The notes under the pieces are model-generated. The model was not told the origin of the DNA. It saw only the letters and a list, made by a program, of their open reading frames with translations, and did not search any database. The position numbers were made by a program, and so were the translations under genes. A DNA stretch of 64,000 nt, from assembly GCF_001638985.1 (NCBI RefSeq), contig NW_017265148.1, forward strand, positions 451,367-515,366. The letters are read 5' to 3'. Below, piece by piece: positions 37,057 through 48,063 of the stretch; position 1 is the stretch's first letter, and every line of letters begins with the position of its first letter. This DNA comes from Phycomyces blakesleeanus NRRL 1555(-). Its lineage: Eukaryota; Mucoromycota; Mucoromycetes; Mucorales; Phycomycetaceae.

Positions 37057-37406
37057 CAGACGATTAATACCAGTATTTTGGGGTTAAGATCGTTGTTAGT
37101 TATTATTTACTGAAGTTATTTGTTTCTTTGACCGTTGGTTCCCTTGCACAGCACAACCAACACACACACGCGTCAGAAATGAAATGTGTAATTACACTTT
37201 CCTCGAAGGTCGCTAATTAGAACTTTTAACGACACTATCAACTTTCCCCAAAGGTCGCTAATACATTTAAAAAGTCTAAAGACTTTTAAACTTCCCTAAT
37301 TGTTATGAATATTTCTGATTCTTTTACTAAAAAATTAAGCTTGCTCTTAGAAGCTGTCTTCCTCTTCTGTTGCTTTTTCTTCTAGCTAGCTATTGTTCAA
37401 TGTATT
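37057..37406. other. intergenic region downstream of the peptidase gene
   Basis: Nothing supported. Two similar CGAAGGTCGCTAAT / AAAGGTCGCTAAT motifs (near 37204 and 37250) form a short imperfect direct repeat. Confidence 0.4.
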
Positions 37407-39999
37407 CTACACATTAATTCCCCAGTCTCCTACAGTTTGCATTGCTTCTTTGTCTCCTGCTGCTATCCGCGCTCCATCTTCTCCATCTAGTACATCAGCC
37501 ACGCATTCCCATGGATCGCGTGCTCCTCCCCATTTAAGAAGATTATCTCTAAATGCCAATCCTTTCTCACGATCCAATGGATTCTTCTCAAAGCATCTTT
37601 CCCATATTCTACGCGCAAGCGTACGGTCAAACAGGTAAGAGTAGTATCCTGCGCCATATCCAAATAAATGGCCAAACTGAACAGGCCACATAGTCCCGGG
37701 AACACTAGGGAAAAGCCCATTGGTATTTTGCAATTCATGCCAGATATTGACACTGGAGAAACGAGAATCCATTGAAGCTTCAGAATGGTACCGTTGATCC
37801 AACATAGCCATTAAAATCTGGCTATTTACTTCGATTCCACTAAAATTGCGTCTTTGCTTCAAATGTGCATTCACAGCTTCACGAGAGACTGGATTTTCTA
37901 TTCCTTTGGTAAAGAGAGGTAATACGCTTGGATGCCAAACGAAATGCTCCATTAGAATAGAAGGAAGCTCGACAAAATCTGTAGCACATCTTGTACCAGC
38001 AACGTTATGGAAATCTGTACGACCCAGCATTGAGTGCATTGCATGTCCCATTTCGTGAAATAAGGTTTCGACTTCGTACATAGACAGCAATGCAGGGCTG
38101 CCTAGTTGGGTTCGTGAGTTTGTAAAATCACATGTCAAAGCCACCACGGGCATTTGAAATTGACCATCGCGACCAGGTATAGTGCTCGAGGGCTGATATA
38201 CGGGTGGCATAATTTTGGTTAAGGAGATGTCTTGATGAGGAAAGGCATGTCGAACATCGTTTTCTTGATCGTCATCATCAACACGTCTAGAAGTACGGAC
38301 AGTATAATGAGCTGCATTGGTTGTCTTCCCAGGTCGTGAAAACAAATCACAGTAAATTGTACCAATGCTACCTTCACGCTCACACACCACATTGAGTTTT
38401 CTGACATCGTCATGCCATGACTCTCCTGGTTGTAAGCGAGCAGGTTCGAATTGGACTCCGTACATATGATTAAAAAGACGGGATATACCCTGCATTACAG
38501 ATCCAACGGAGAAATAAGGTGTAAAAGATGTATGTTGAGCTATGTTGCGTTGAGTTGCATTTGCCATATGCATATAATAATCACGATCCCATGCATTCAA
38601 TTGGGGTGGATAATCAAGTCTTTGATATCGTTGCTTAATTTTTTGTAAAGTCTTGATATCCTTTTGAGCATCAGGAGTTTGGTGTTGGATCAAAGTTTGT
38701 AGAAATGCTTCGACGTTCTCTAAGTTTAAAATTTTTCTGTTATCAGTAAGCTATTTCAGAAGAGGACTCCAAGTAAAGTAACGTGCAATTTAGTAAAAGA
38801 TTATGCTAAAAACTCACGGGGATTCTTGGCCATCTTGTCCTGAAGCTGTAATTCGGCAAATGAACTTCTTCCTACAAGACCAGCTAGTTCTGCACGGGTT
38901 CTCATCAATTGTTCCAATATCGTGATACTTTCTCGATTGGCTGAATTTATAGATTCGTATACCTGCTGACGAACCTCTGAGCTTGTGCAGTACTTGAGTA
39001 CCATCTGGCACTCGGCAGAATCGGTTTGGATATACGCATAACCATCTTTTCTTAAAAGTGGCTGGATTGTTGAATGACTCATACCTGTCAAAGCAGACTT
39101 TGGGATCTTAATATGAGAAATTGCCCGTGGGTTACGTTGGATGAATTCACGGCCAAGATGAATGATTTTGTCAGAAAGATCAACAAACTGAGTACGTTGC
39201 TTTTTAGGTAAATGAATACCCGATTTTTCGAAATCTCTTAAAAACACTTCAGCTGCAGCATGCTCATCTCGAGAGAAGTTCTTTACAATATTCTTGTCAG
39301 CCAATACCTGAGAAAGGACCTAACACCACGCAAACACGCACAGACACACACATATACCGTATTATTTCTTGATCTTTTATATATTAACGTATATTTATTT
39401 TTGGTTAATGTTAAACTGCTTTTATTTACCTGGTGAATTCGTGTGTCTGTATTGAGAGTATTCATATAAGAACAGAGGTCAGAGTAAGCTTTGTTGGCAG
39501 CTTCCATAAGTACTGGGTTAGGATGAGCATTTCGAATAAACTCGGCCATATCAATCACATTACAGAGTGTGTCTGAGAGTCTATCTAGATTCTTGACCAC
39601 CCTTTGCATTTCTTCGAGGCCATTTTCAGGCGCATGCCATATACGCTCTACGATTATCTGGGCCCGTTGAATAGCCTGCTGTGCAGCATAATCAAAGCCA
39701 GGGGCATCGACAAAGTTTGGGTTTTCAAATAGACCGGCTGATCCTCCGATATTCTTGGATTTGTATAGTGTTTTTCCTTTACTCGTATTTTTTCCAAGAG
39801 AAATTAACTGGTGTTGTTTCCAAACAGACCTGTCATCGAATATTAATCGGAGGTAATCATTGGTGGCCTCGCTCAAAACATTAAGATCTTTTGTTGGAAT
39901 GGACTGCGAAGTAGTAAGAAATCGTTGACCCACTCGAGATTTTAACACGAGCCCAGATCTAGTATTAATTCGTAGTGCCGAAAGGATCTGTAATGACAT
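37407..39999 (-). CDS. OCT1: mitochondrial intermediate peptidase (M3 family)
   Basis: Three exons, 790 aa: 39999-39430, 39307-38818, 38719-37407; phase closes. This metallopeptidase removes an N-terminal octapeptide from imported mitochondrial precursors in the matrix. The first about 30 residues are basic, hydroxylated and free of acids (ALRINTRSGLVLKSRVGQRFLTTSQ), a typical presequence. The M3 catalytic site is HEMGHAMH, with FVELPSILMEH supplying the third zinc ligand. The following GRTDFHNVAGTRCATDF stretch is typical of the family, as is the conserved FGYGAGYYSYLFDR near the C-terminus. Length is close to yeast Oct1 (772 aa). The exon 2-3 join (NP|QNVEAFL) uses donor GTGAGT. Confidence 0.95.
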
Positions 40000-40458
40000 T
40001 TACAGCAGATGCCAAGGTACAAAAATAAAATGAAATAAAATGTAGTAAAACACTTTTGTAAGGCGCACAATTCGAAAATTTAAGGCGCACTTTTAAGATT
40101 TTAATTTCTTTTTTAGAAAAACAAAAAGTGACATGCCAAGCACGTTCTATTTATTTTTTCTTGCACAAAATCATGTAATGAGTACATCAAGTTCCCTTCA
40201 TATATAGGACACCTAAGAAATAAAAAGACTTTTTTCAAAATGTTAGGGGCAACAAGAAGCTATAAAAGCAAAAACCTCAGTTTCAGTGTATAGCATGTGG
40301 CTTAATGCAATACCTTGTGACTGACTCTATTAACATATGAATGAATTTCACAAAGATTCTGCTTGTATAAAATTTTACTTGTAATCAAGTAAACAATACG
40401 CACCTCTCTCAATTATTTAAGCTTTTACTATACCAAATTGTCCTCCATTAAATTCGTA

Positions 40459-40894
40459 TGGTGCTATCGGACTTAAGTATCTATGTTTTTGCATTTGTTT
40501 CAATTTCTTCTTTGAAATTTTTTTATATGTAATAATTATTCAATATCCGCTAAATGTAGGGAAAAATGTGTGTTCCTAAAGCTTGGTCACTTTCTTAATC
40601 ACATGACTTTCCGTTTTAGGATAAATATTTTCATGTACCGCCTATGGGAGCCATCAAGATGTTTCAACTTCTGAAAAAAGTTAAACTCCGCAAAGGAATC
40701 TATCAAAACACCCAAACTTTGAAGGGTATCAACTTTTGCAAAAATGAATTTAATACAAAACGCTTCAATAGAATTATAGATAATAGCATGCTTAATAATT
40801 CTGTTCAAGGATTTTTTATTAAATTTATTTTTGCAAAAGTTGATATCTTTTGAAAAATACCATTATACATAGATACTTAAGTCCGATAGCACCA
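40459..40894. mobile_element. MITE family C
   Basis: 436 bp with 27-bp perfect TIRs beginning TGGTGCTATCGGACTTAAGT, flanked by TA (40457-40458 and 40895-40896). A second, inner inverted pair (ATCAACTTTTGC... and ...GCAAAAGTTGAT) makes the whole element a foldback. No coding capacity. It lies about 0.5 kb upstream of the peptidase gene start. Confidence 0.9.
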
Positions 40895-41099
40895 TATATG
40901 AAAACAGTTCTTAAGCTTTGAGTTATATAATTGATGAGGATTGTCATGGTCTTGAGACTATAGCAACCCATTCCAAATTTTTTGAATCAAGAAATAAAGA
41001 TAGAATTTCAAAGCCTCAGAGGTATTTTTTTTTTTAAAAAAAAAGTGATAATTAAAAGTATATTTAAATATATATCCAAAGTAGAGTGACTAACAGGAA

Positions 41100-42040
41100 G
41101 TCCAATCATCCCCCAAGGAAAAAAGCAAGACTATTCGTCAGCGTAATACTTACACTGATGAGGATATCATTAAATTCTTCAAGCTGAAGGACGAGAAATT
41201 GCTGAGTTCCAGAGCTGCAGCAAAGCAGTTGAATATTGATTCAAGAGTGGCACAACGTTGGGAGAAGAAATACGATGAAGATCCGGACAACTTGTTTAAC
41301 CTTGGTAAGAAGAGCGGGAAAAAAAAGTTGACCGACGAGCACAAGAAGTAGATACAAGAATTTGTCGCCAAAGATTCATCTATCCATGTCAAAGGCATGA
41401 TGGACCATCTCATCTGTATTTGGTGAGAACAACGTGCCGACAGAGATAGTTAGGAAGTTTATGGTCAACGAATGTAACCTCACGCTCAACAAGGTCTAGG
41501 AACAGCTTGTAGTGAAGAACAGCGAGGAGAATATCGAAGTCATATATAACTGGATAGTGTAGATGAAGCAAACATGTGAGGAATATATGACGAACTGTTT
41601 TCTTGGACGAGTCTGCCTTTGGCATTAACATGCGTCAAGGAAGAGGATGGTCCTTGGACGGAAAAAAGGGAGTCACCACCACCCCTTAACTATTCTTGGG
41701 GCTATATTGGCCAAAGACCTTATCCACGTCAGCTTGATGAACCCTAAGTTCAGTGAGCAGTCGTCTACTGGTGAGTCCGGTCCAAAGGGTATAGTGACCG
41801 GTCATTTCTTTATGTTTGTAAAAGCTGTCCTTGGTGAGACGGACAAGTATGGCACTATGAAAGACAACTTTCTGGTGATGAATAACGCACCCATATACCA
41901 GAGTGCAGATATTAGCCGCTATATCTCCTCTAATGAATATAATCCCATTTACCTTCCTGTATACTCTCCAGAACTGAACACTATCGAGATGTTCTGGAAA
42001 GTAGTAAAGGACAGAGTAAGACGAAAAGTCTAAAATACAA
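41100..42040 (+). pseudogene. degenerate Tc1/mariner-like transposase
   Basis: The N-terminal helix-turn-helix part (NTYTDEDIIKFFKLKDE ... RAAAKQLNIDSRVAQRW) runs to an in-frame TAG at 41349. A later frame gives LDESAFGINMRQGRGWS (first catalytic Asp), and after another frame change the C-terminal part from 41647. The motif expected as MDNAPI reads MNNAPIYQ, so the second Asp is Asn. The final Glu is kept in LNTIEMFWKVVKD. Stops, frameshifts and the lost Asp mean it is inactive. No convincing TIRs were found around it. Confidence 0.85.
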
Positions 42041-42316
42041 TGAGTCTATTCTCGCTAAGATCGAGGAGGGGTGACTTAGTTTAAGTGATGAGGATTATCA
42101 CAGCATTATGCACCATTCTGTGAATTCTCACTTTTTACATAACATAACATGCACTCAATTGTGCGACTTGTATAGTGTGTTTCATTGTATAACTGATAGT
42201 GAAAGAAAAAAGGTTGAGTTGACAAGCGTGATGTCATGAAACCCCGACTTTCTTTACTGGCTATGACTATTTTTGGCAATTCACCTCTTTTCTTTTTCCT
42301 ATTCCTCGTTTTGACC
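42041..42316. other. intergenic region left of PAN1
   Basis: Remnant flank of the transposase pseudogene and presumed PAN1 promoter. Nothing else supported. Confidence 0.4.
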
Positions 42317-44858
42317 ATGACTTGTAAGTAAAGGAAGAATGTACATCATCAATTGATTATTTTAGGACATAAACGAAATTTCAACAGAAAATAAACTCGA
42401 AAGCAAGCTTTTTAAATAGAGTTATAGAAAATTCTCTTAAATGACCCAAAGAAAATACTTGAATAAATTATCTGCTCATTTTCTTATTTATACCTTTTTG
42501 TCTGCACGATTTAGCCATTAGTCTGAGCTTTCTTGCTCAAGCCGACCAAAGTCGATATGAATCCTTATTCAACCAAGCGTCTGGAAATTTGACTTATTTA
42601 TCTGGTGAGACATCTTTAATCTTACTGTTCTTATTTAATAATTACAAAAAAACTCCCAACTAATGATTTGATAATATAAAATCTTCTGTTTAAAAGCAGT
42701 GGATGCTAGAAACGTACTCTCTCGGTCAAATTTAGGCGACGATGTATTAGCAAAGATTTGGTAAAATATTTACCTGAATATCTATATACTATTATAGGAA
42801 TATACTCTGCTTGAATCATCAATAAGACAACAACTCTTCAATAGTGTTATACCTAAACATATATTACTGCTTTAATATTTACAGGGATCTTTCCAATGTC
42901 ACACAATCTCCTCGACTTACATTCCCAGAATTTGCTCTAGCTATGTATCTAACGTCTATAAAAATGACTGGAAGGGAAATCCCAAATGCACTTCCTGACA
43001 ATATTCGAGGAGAGATCGAAACAGCCGTTGCCATGATCCAATCTACCGATCCACGCAACCAGGCATCATCAATTGTCCCTACAGTACAGCAATCTTTACC
43101 TACAGGTTTAAACTCTGGAATCGGACCACAGCGCTCTTTATCCACATCCATGCTCAACTATATGCCAACAGGACAACCTTCACTCCAAGCACAAATTACA
43201 GGATTCCAGTCAATGCAACCGACAGGAATACAAGGATACAATCTTGATTTCACTAATGGAATGATGCCCCAGGCTACAGGAGCATATCCAATGCAAAAAC
43301 GATCTTTTGCAAGTCTGCCTGGAAAAGTCAAAATTCCTTGGGCAGTCAGTAAAGAAGAAAAAGAGAGATATACCAAGATATTCAAAGCATGGGACAAAGA
43401 AAGAAAAGGATATTTGACAGGCGAGGTTGCAAAAGAGATCTTTACACAATCCGGTCTTCCCCAGAACGTATTGATGCAAATCTGGTAATTATGGAATAAT
43501 ATCAACTGATAATACATTTTTAAGTAAACTTTTGGAATTACCATTCTTTCTAAACTCCAATTCTTAGGAATCTATCTGATCTAAACAACCAAGGAAAACT
43601 CAATGTAGATGAATTTTCGGTTGGAATGCACCTTATATATCGAAAGATAAATGGTTATGATGTTCCTATAAGCCTTCCTGCAGAATTAATTCCACCTTCT
43701 ACACGAGAATTGAACGACAGTGTTAGCGAACTGAAGAAATCAATTCTCCAAGGCATCGCACAAAAAAAAGGAATATCAAACTTTAGTTCTTCCCCCTCCC
43801 TTCTCTCCCCTCACACTCAACCATCGCGTACACGATCTGTTAGTCCGGCGCGCAACAAAGAACGCTCACAGGAACCAGACGAAGTGGGGTATGTTTCAAG
43901 TGCACGGCGTATGGGCCCTGATAGAGGTCGATGGGGACAAGCGAGAGACAAATCGCCTGGTCCAGCTGCGACACGTTCAGTGACATCTAGCTATGAGTAC
44001 CGTGGAAAAACAACACGAATGATGGATTTGCGCAAAAACATTGCTGAAGAAAAGAAGAGAATTGAAAATTTTGAGCATGATGCTATCCATGTCAAGCCAA
44101 AGTCATTAAGCAAGCTATCTTATCTTGACCGCAAAGATATTGACGATCTTAAAGAAAGGATCCGAGAACTTCAGACTGAGATAATGAAATCTGAAGGTGA
44201 TAGTGCTGGCCATATATGGGACTCTTATATTGAGAAAACGGCCGAATTGAGCCATGTAGCAGATCAAGAAAAGGCTTTGGAGCAGGAGATATATTATTTG
44301 CTCGAAGATACTCTTAGGGGACTTGTACGACAAGTCAAAGAAACTGAAGAGGACTTGAAAAATAAAAAGGTCCAGCTAGTTAAAATGAATGCCGAGAAGA
44401 CTTCTAAATCCGGGTCACCTTCCCTTGAGATCATAGGCACAGGCCCAGGTGGTGCTGTCACAGAAAGTGATCGTATTCGGGCTAAAGCCAAGGCAATGGT
44501 GGCAGCTCGTATGGGAAAGATTACGGGCAAGATTAGTACTGTCGATATCAGAGCAGAAACCAAGAAGATTGAAGATGAATGTGAAGAGTTTAAAGAGTAT
44601 GCTGAGTCCGTATCTGATGGTCTCAAAGAAATCGAAAATTCTGTACGGTCGATTCATATGGAAATTAGTATGATTGGATTGGATAGTGGCAAACAGGCTC
44701 AAGACCAGAAGAAGATTGAAGAAAGAAACCGATTTGAGCACGGAGTTCGAGTAGCCGACGATCTAAAAGCATTTATACAGCAGCTTTCGTTCGAAACTGC
44801 AACTGCGAAAGCACCAGAAGTAGATCCTTCGTTTGAACGTCGGTTTCCAGAGTTCTAA
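42317..44858 (+). CDS. PAN1: Pan1-like EH-domain endocytic protein
   Basis: Best model is five exons, 682 aa: 42317-42323, 42515-42604, 42700-42760, 42885-43484, 43568-44858; phase closes. Pan1 works with End3 and Sla1 at cortical actin patches and activates Arp2/3 during endocytosis. EH domain 1 spans residues 10-100 (ADQSRYESLFNQASG; RLTFPEFALAMYL). EH domain 2 is near 220-320 (KIFKAWDKERKGYLTGEVAK; WNLSDLNNQGKLNVDEFSVGM). The Pan1-typical NGYDVPISLPAELIPPSTREL and GYVSSARRMGPDR follow, then a long coiled coil. The 7-nt first exon (M-T-S) is the only in-phase ATG I found, and the real start may lie elsewhere. The protein stops after the coiled coil, far shorter than yeast Pan1 (about 1480 aa), and lacks the Pro-rich/WH2 tail. 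Confidence 0.85.
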
Positions 44859-45328
44859 CTCGTATTTTTTTTTACATATATAATACTGGGTGGAAATAAT
44901 AGGATAAAATTCCCTTGTTTATTCTCTCTCTTTCTCACATACGCATTCAACTACACGATGTTTTGTGATAAATTTTGCCTTGCTTTATTTCAGTTTTTTT
45001 TTCTCCTGGGTTTTGAATTTAAAGGAGGAGGAGGAGGAGGAGGAGGAGGGGGGGGGGGGGGGGGGGGGTTACCATAGTTTGAGTAAAGAGGAAAAGATAC
45101 CCAAAAATAAAATAAAGCTTTTTTTTTCTTACTGGCACGTCCTTACAGCAACTATCTTGCTATCCATGATAATTCCAAATATGTGAATGGTAGGGCGATA
45201 AGTAATAGGTTGGGTATTCGAAAACTACAGGTGTACTTTATATTTAACATATGCTATAATAAATTGAAGAATTTAAGGTATTTGTGCTTGGTCATAAAAT
45301 ATACGTTAGCACAACAATAAACATTATA
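44859..45328. other. PAN1 3' flank with G-run
   Basis: No gene. It contains the (GGA)n-G21 tract described separately and ends at the TA target of the DDE transposon. Confidence 0.6.
45024..45068 (+). repeat. (GGA)n followed by a 21-G homopolymer
   Basis: Eight GGA units at 45024-45047 pass directly into 21 consecutive G at 45048-45068, about 170 bp beyond the PAN1 stop. Such a tract can form a G-quadruplex, and its exact length is prone to sequencing error. Confidence 0.95.
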
Positions 45329-45361
45329 GGGTGCACCTTTTTTATAATCGACAATTTTTAT

Positions 45362-45860
45362 ATGTAAAATTAGAAAACCATAAGGCTTTATGGGATCTTA
45401 ATTTTTTTGAATTTTGTTACCGCTGAGTCGTTTGCTTTACTATTTACAAGATCTCTGCGGTGAGACTTCTTTTACTTCTCTGCAAAAAAAAAAAACTTTA
45501 AGCAAGATGAAGTTTCGATATTTAAGCAGGGAGGCTCAAAAAATGTCCTCATTTTCCGGCCAATAATAATGCTCCCTGTGTTTTAATTTGATATTTGTGT
45601 AACGTATAGTGTATCTTTTTATAGTGTGTATTTTTTATTAATAAAACTAGAAAGCCAAAAGGCTTTCTGGGATCTTAATATTTTTGAGTTCTGTTTGCTT
45701 TAATATGCTCTTAATGCTATTTAGAAACTCTCTGCGGTGAGACATCTACTACTTTTCTGCAAAAATATTTTTTTAAACAAGGTAACATCTCAGTGTTTAA
45801 GCAGTGCGGCCAAAATGATGGCTTCATTTTTCAACCAATAATATAACCAACTGAGTTCTT
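45362..45860. repeat. diverged tandem duplication in the DDE element 5' region
   Basis: Two related copies start near 45366 and 45649. Shared landmarks are AGGCTTT..GGGATCTTAA, TCTCTGCGGTGAGAC, CTTCTCTGCAAAAA/CTTTTCTGCAAAAA and TTTAAGCAG. The period is about 283 bp. The second copy carries a perfect AGAAAGCC/GGCTTTCT hairpin. The unit is non-coding and lies between the left TIR and the transposase start. Confidence 0.8.
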
Positions 45861-48063
45861 TATCAACTTACATAATGTAAAACGTTACTAAATAAGACAA
45901 TTTATTTTAAAAAAAAACAATTTGTTCCTGATAAAAACACAATCGACAATGCCAAAAATCAATTCTAAAATGAGAGCTTTATCTCAAAAAGCTGCTGCTA
46001 AAAGACTTTCTCACTCTCAGAGCGAAAGTGTAGAGTTAGTTAGAAAGGAAGTTGATCCTACCCCCGAGATTTCGGAATCTTCTGGCAGTGATGTCAAAAA
46101 TCTCGGACTTTCTTGGACCAAAAAAGCTGAAGATGCTCTCAATGGAAAATACAGTCGCAATCGTTCATCATACTCATCTCGACATGTTCGTAGACTGAAA
46201 AAGGCAGAAAGAGAAGCAGCAAAAGGAAGTGCTAGAGTTGACTCCTTTTTTTTGCCTATCGCAAACTCTTCTTCTGCTGAGACAGAAATTGGATTGGATG
46301 AAGAAAGTGATAGTGCAGATGAAGTCGAGTCAAAGGAAGAGTTCAAAAGCAGAGTAAAAGACGCAATCATTGACTTGTCAAAGTTCGCAGTACCTGTCAT
46401 CAGTTCGACTTCAGAGCAGCAAAAACTTGGTGTAGCAGAGATGGGAAATTACGAAGGAGCATATCATTACTTATATGCTTTGATCAATACGGACATGAAG
46501 AAAATGGCAGCTTCTAAGTTTGCAAGCGACATTGTATACAAGCAAAAATCTACTTGGTACAGAGCCCGTAAGATTCGCCAACATGCAAAGGAGTATTTGG
46601 AGACTAGACGAATCAGTCTTGGTGCACAAGGCAAGCATGCCAAACGTGTCTCTGTTCTTGATGATGAAGACATCAGGCAGCAAATACTCGAATGGTTCAG
46701 AAGTCAGCCAAGAGCTAAAAGAAGTATTGCTGGACTTTCAGTCCACTTGAAAGAAGTCATTCTGCCTAAGGCCATTGGTAGCAGCTTACTATCAGATGAG
46801 TTAGAGATCGAAGGTAGTGCAATTAAGCCGTTGTCTACAGATTGCCTAAGACGAAAGCTGATATCTTGGGGATTTCATTTTAAGCATTTAGGTAGGCAAA
46901 TATAGAAACCAGAATGCGGTTTTCTCTATAAAAATAGAATGTCACATTAATATAACTTATGTTTATTTTACAGGAAAAGTTGTATACTTTGATGGGCATG
47001 AGCGCGAGGATGTGCTTACTTATAGAAATGCATGGAGCAAACGCATGATGGAATACTATCAATACTCTGAGAAATATGACAATGTTACACCTTCTCTTGT
47101 GTCATATCCTCAATTGCCAGAAGGTGTCAAACAGCATGTATTTGTCACACATGACGAAAGTACATTCTATGCTAATGACTATCAAAAATACGCCTGGGTG
47201 GAAGATGGTGAAAGCTATTGTTTGCCAAAGTCTGAGGGTAGATCAATAATGATCTCCGAGTTCCAATGCCCTTGTCATGGAACAATGAGAGGATATGTAG
47301 GAGACCAGTACAAAACTTCGCGAGTGGTATTTTATCCTGGAGCTCAATACGAAAGCTATTGGAAAAGTAGTCATATGTGTGCCCAGCTTACAGATATAAT
47401 ACCTCTTTTCAATGCCATACACCCAAATGCAGTAGCTGTCTTTCTTTTTGATCAAAGCAGCAATCATAAAGCCTATCCTGAAGACGCTCTTTTGGCACAA
47501 AACATGAACTTGTGTGCAATTGAAGTAAAAGACAGTGACTCAGGCCAGGGAAAATTTCGTGACAGCTCATTTTATGTCAGAAAGCAATACGACTATGCAG
47601 AACAGCAAAAAGTTTTTTTTTCAAAAAAAGAGTAATGAAGAAAAACTTAAAGAATATGAAGTAATCGAGTCTCGGCTCCATAAAGTAAGTGATTTATATA
47701 CAATCCTATCCGAATAGAAACATAATTTATACAATTACAATAAGGGATCACTTTATGCTAAAAGACGTGTCTATAAACTATTCATACTTAGAATAAAAAA
47801 TACAAAAAATATTTCATTGGCCTTCGCGGCATATTACAGCAACGTTCTATGTATAGAAACGAAGCAGAGAGATACTCTTTAAAACGTTCTTGCAATAATG
47901 TCGCGACAGCTGATTCTAGATGTTGTGCAATCCATATTATGGAGAGACAACCAGACTTTGCCAACCAAAAATCAGCACTCGAAGAAATAGTTGAAGGCAG
48001 TGGACACAAATTTGAACTGTATCCAAAATACCACTGTGAATGTAATTGAATCGAAAGATACTG

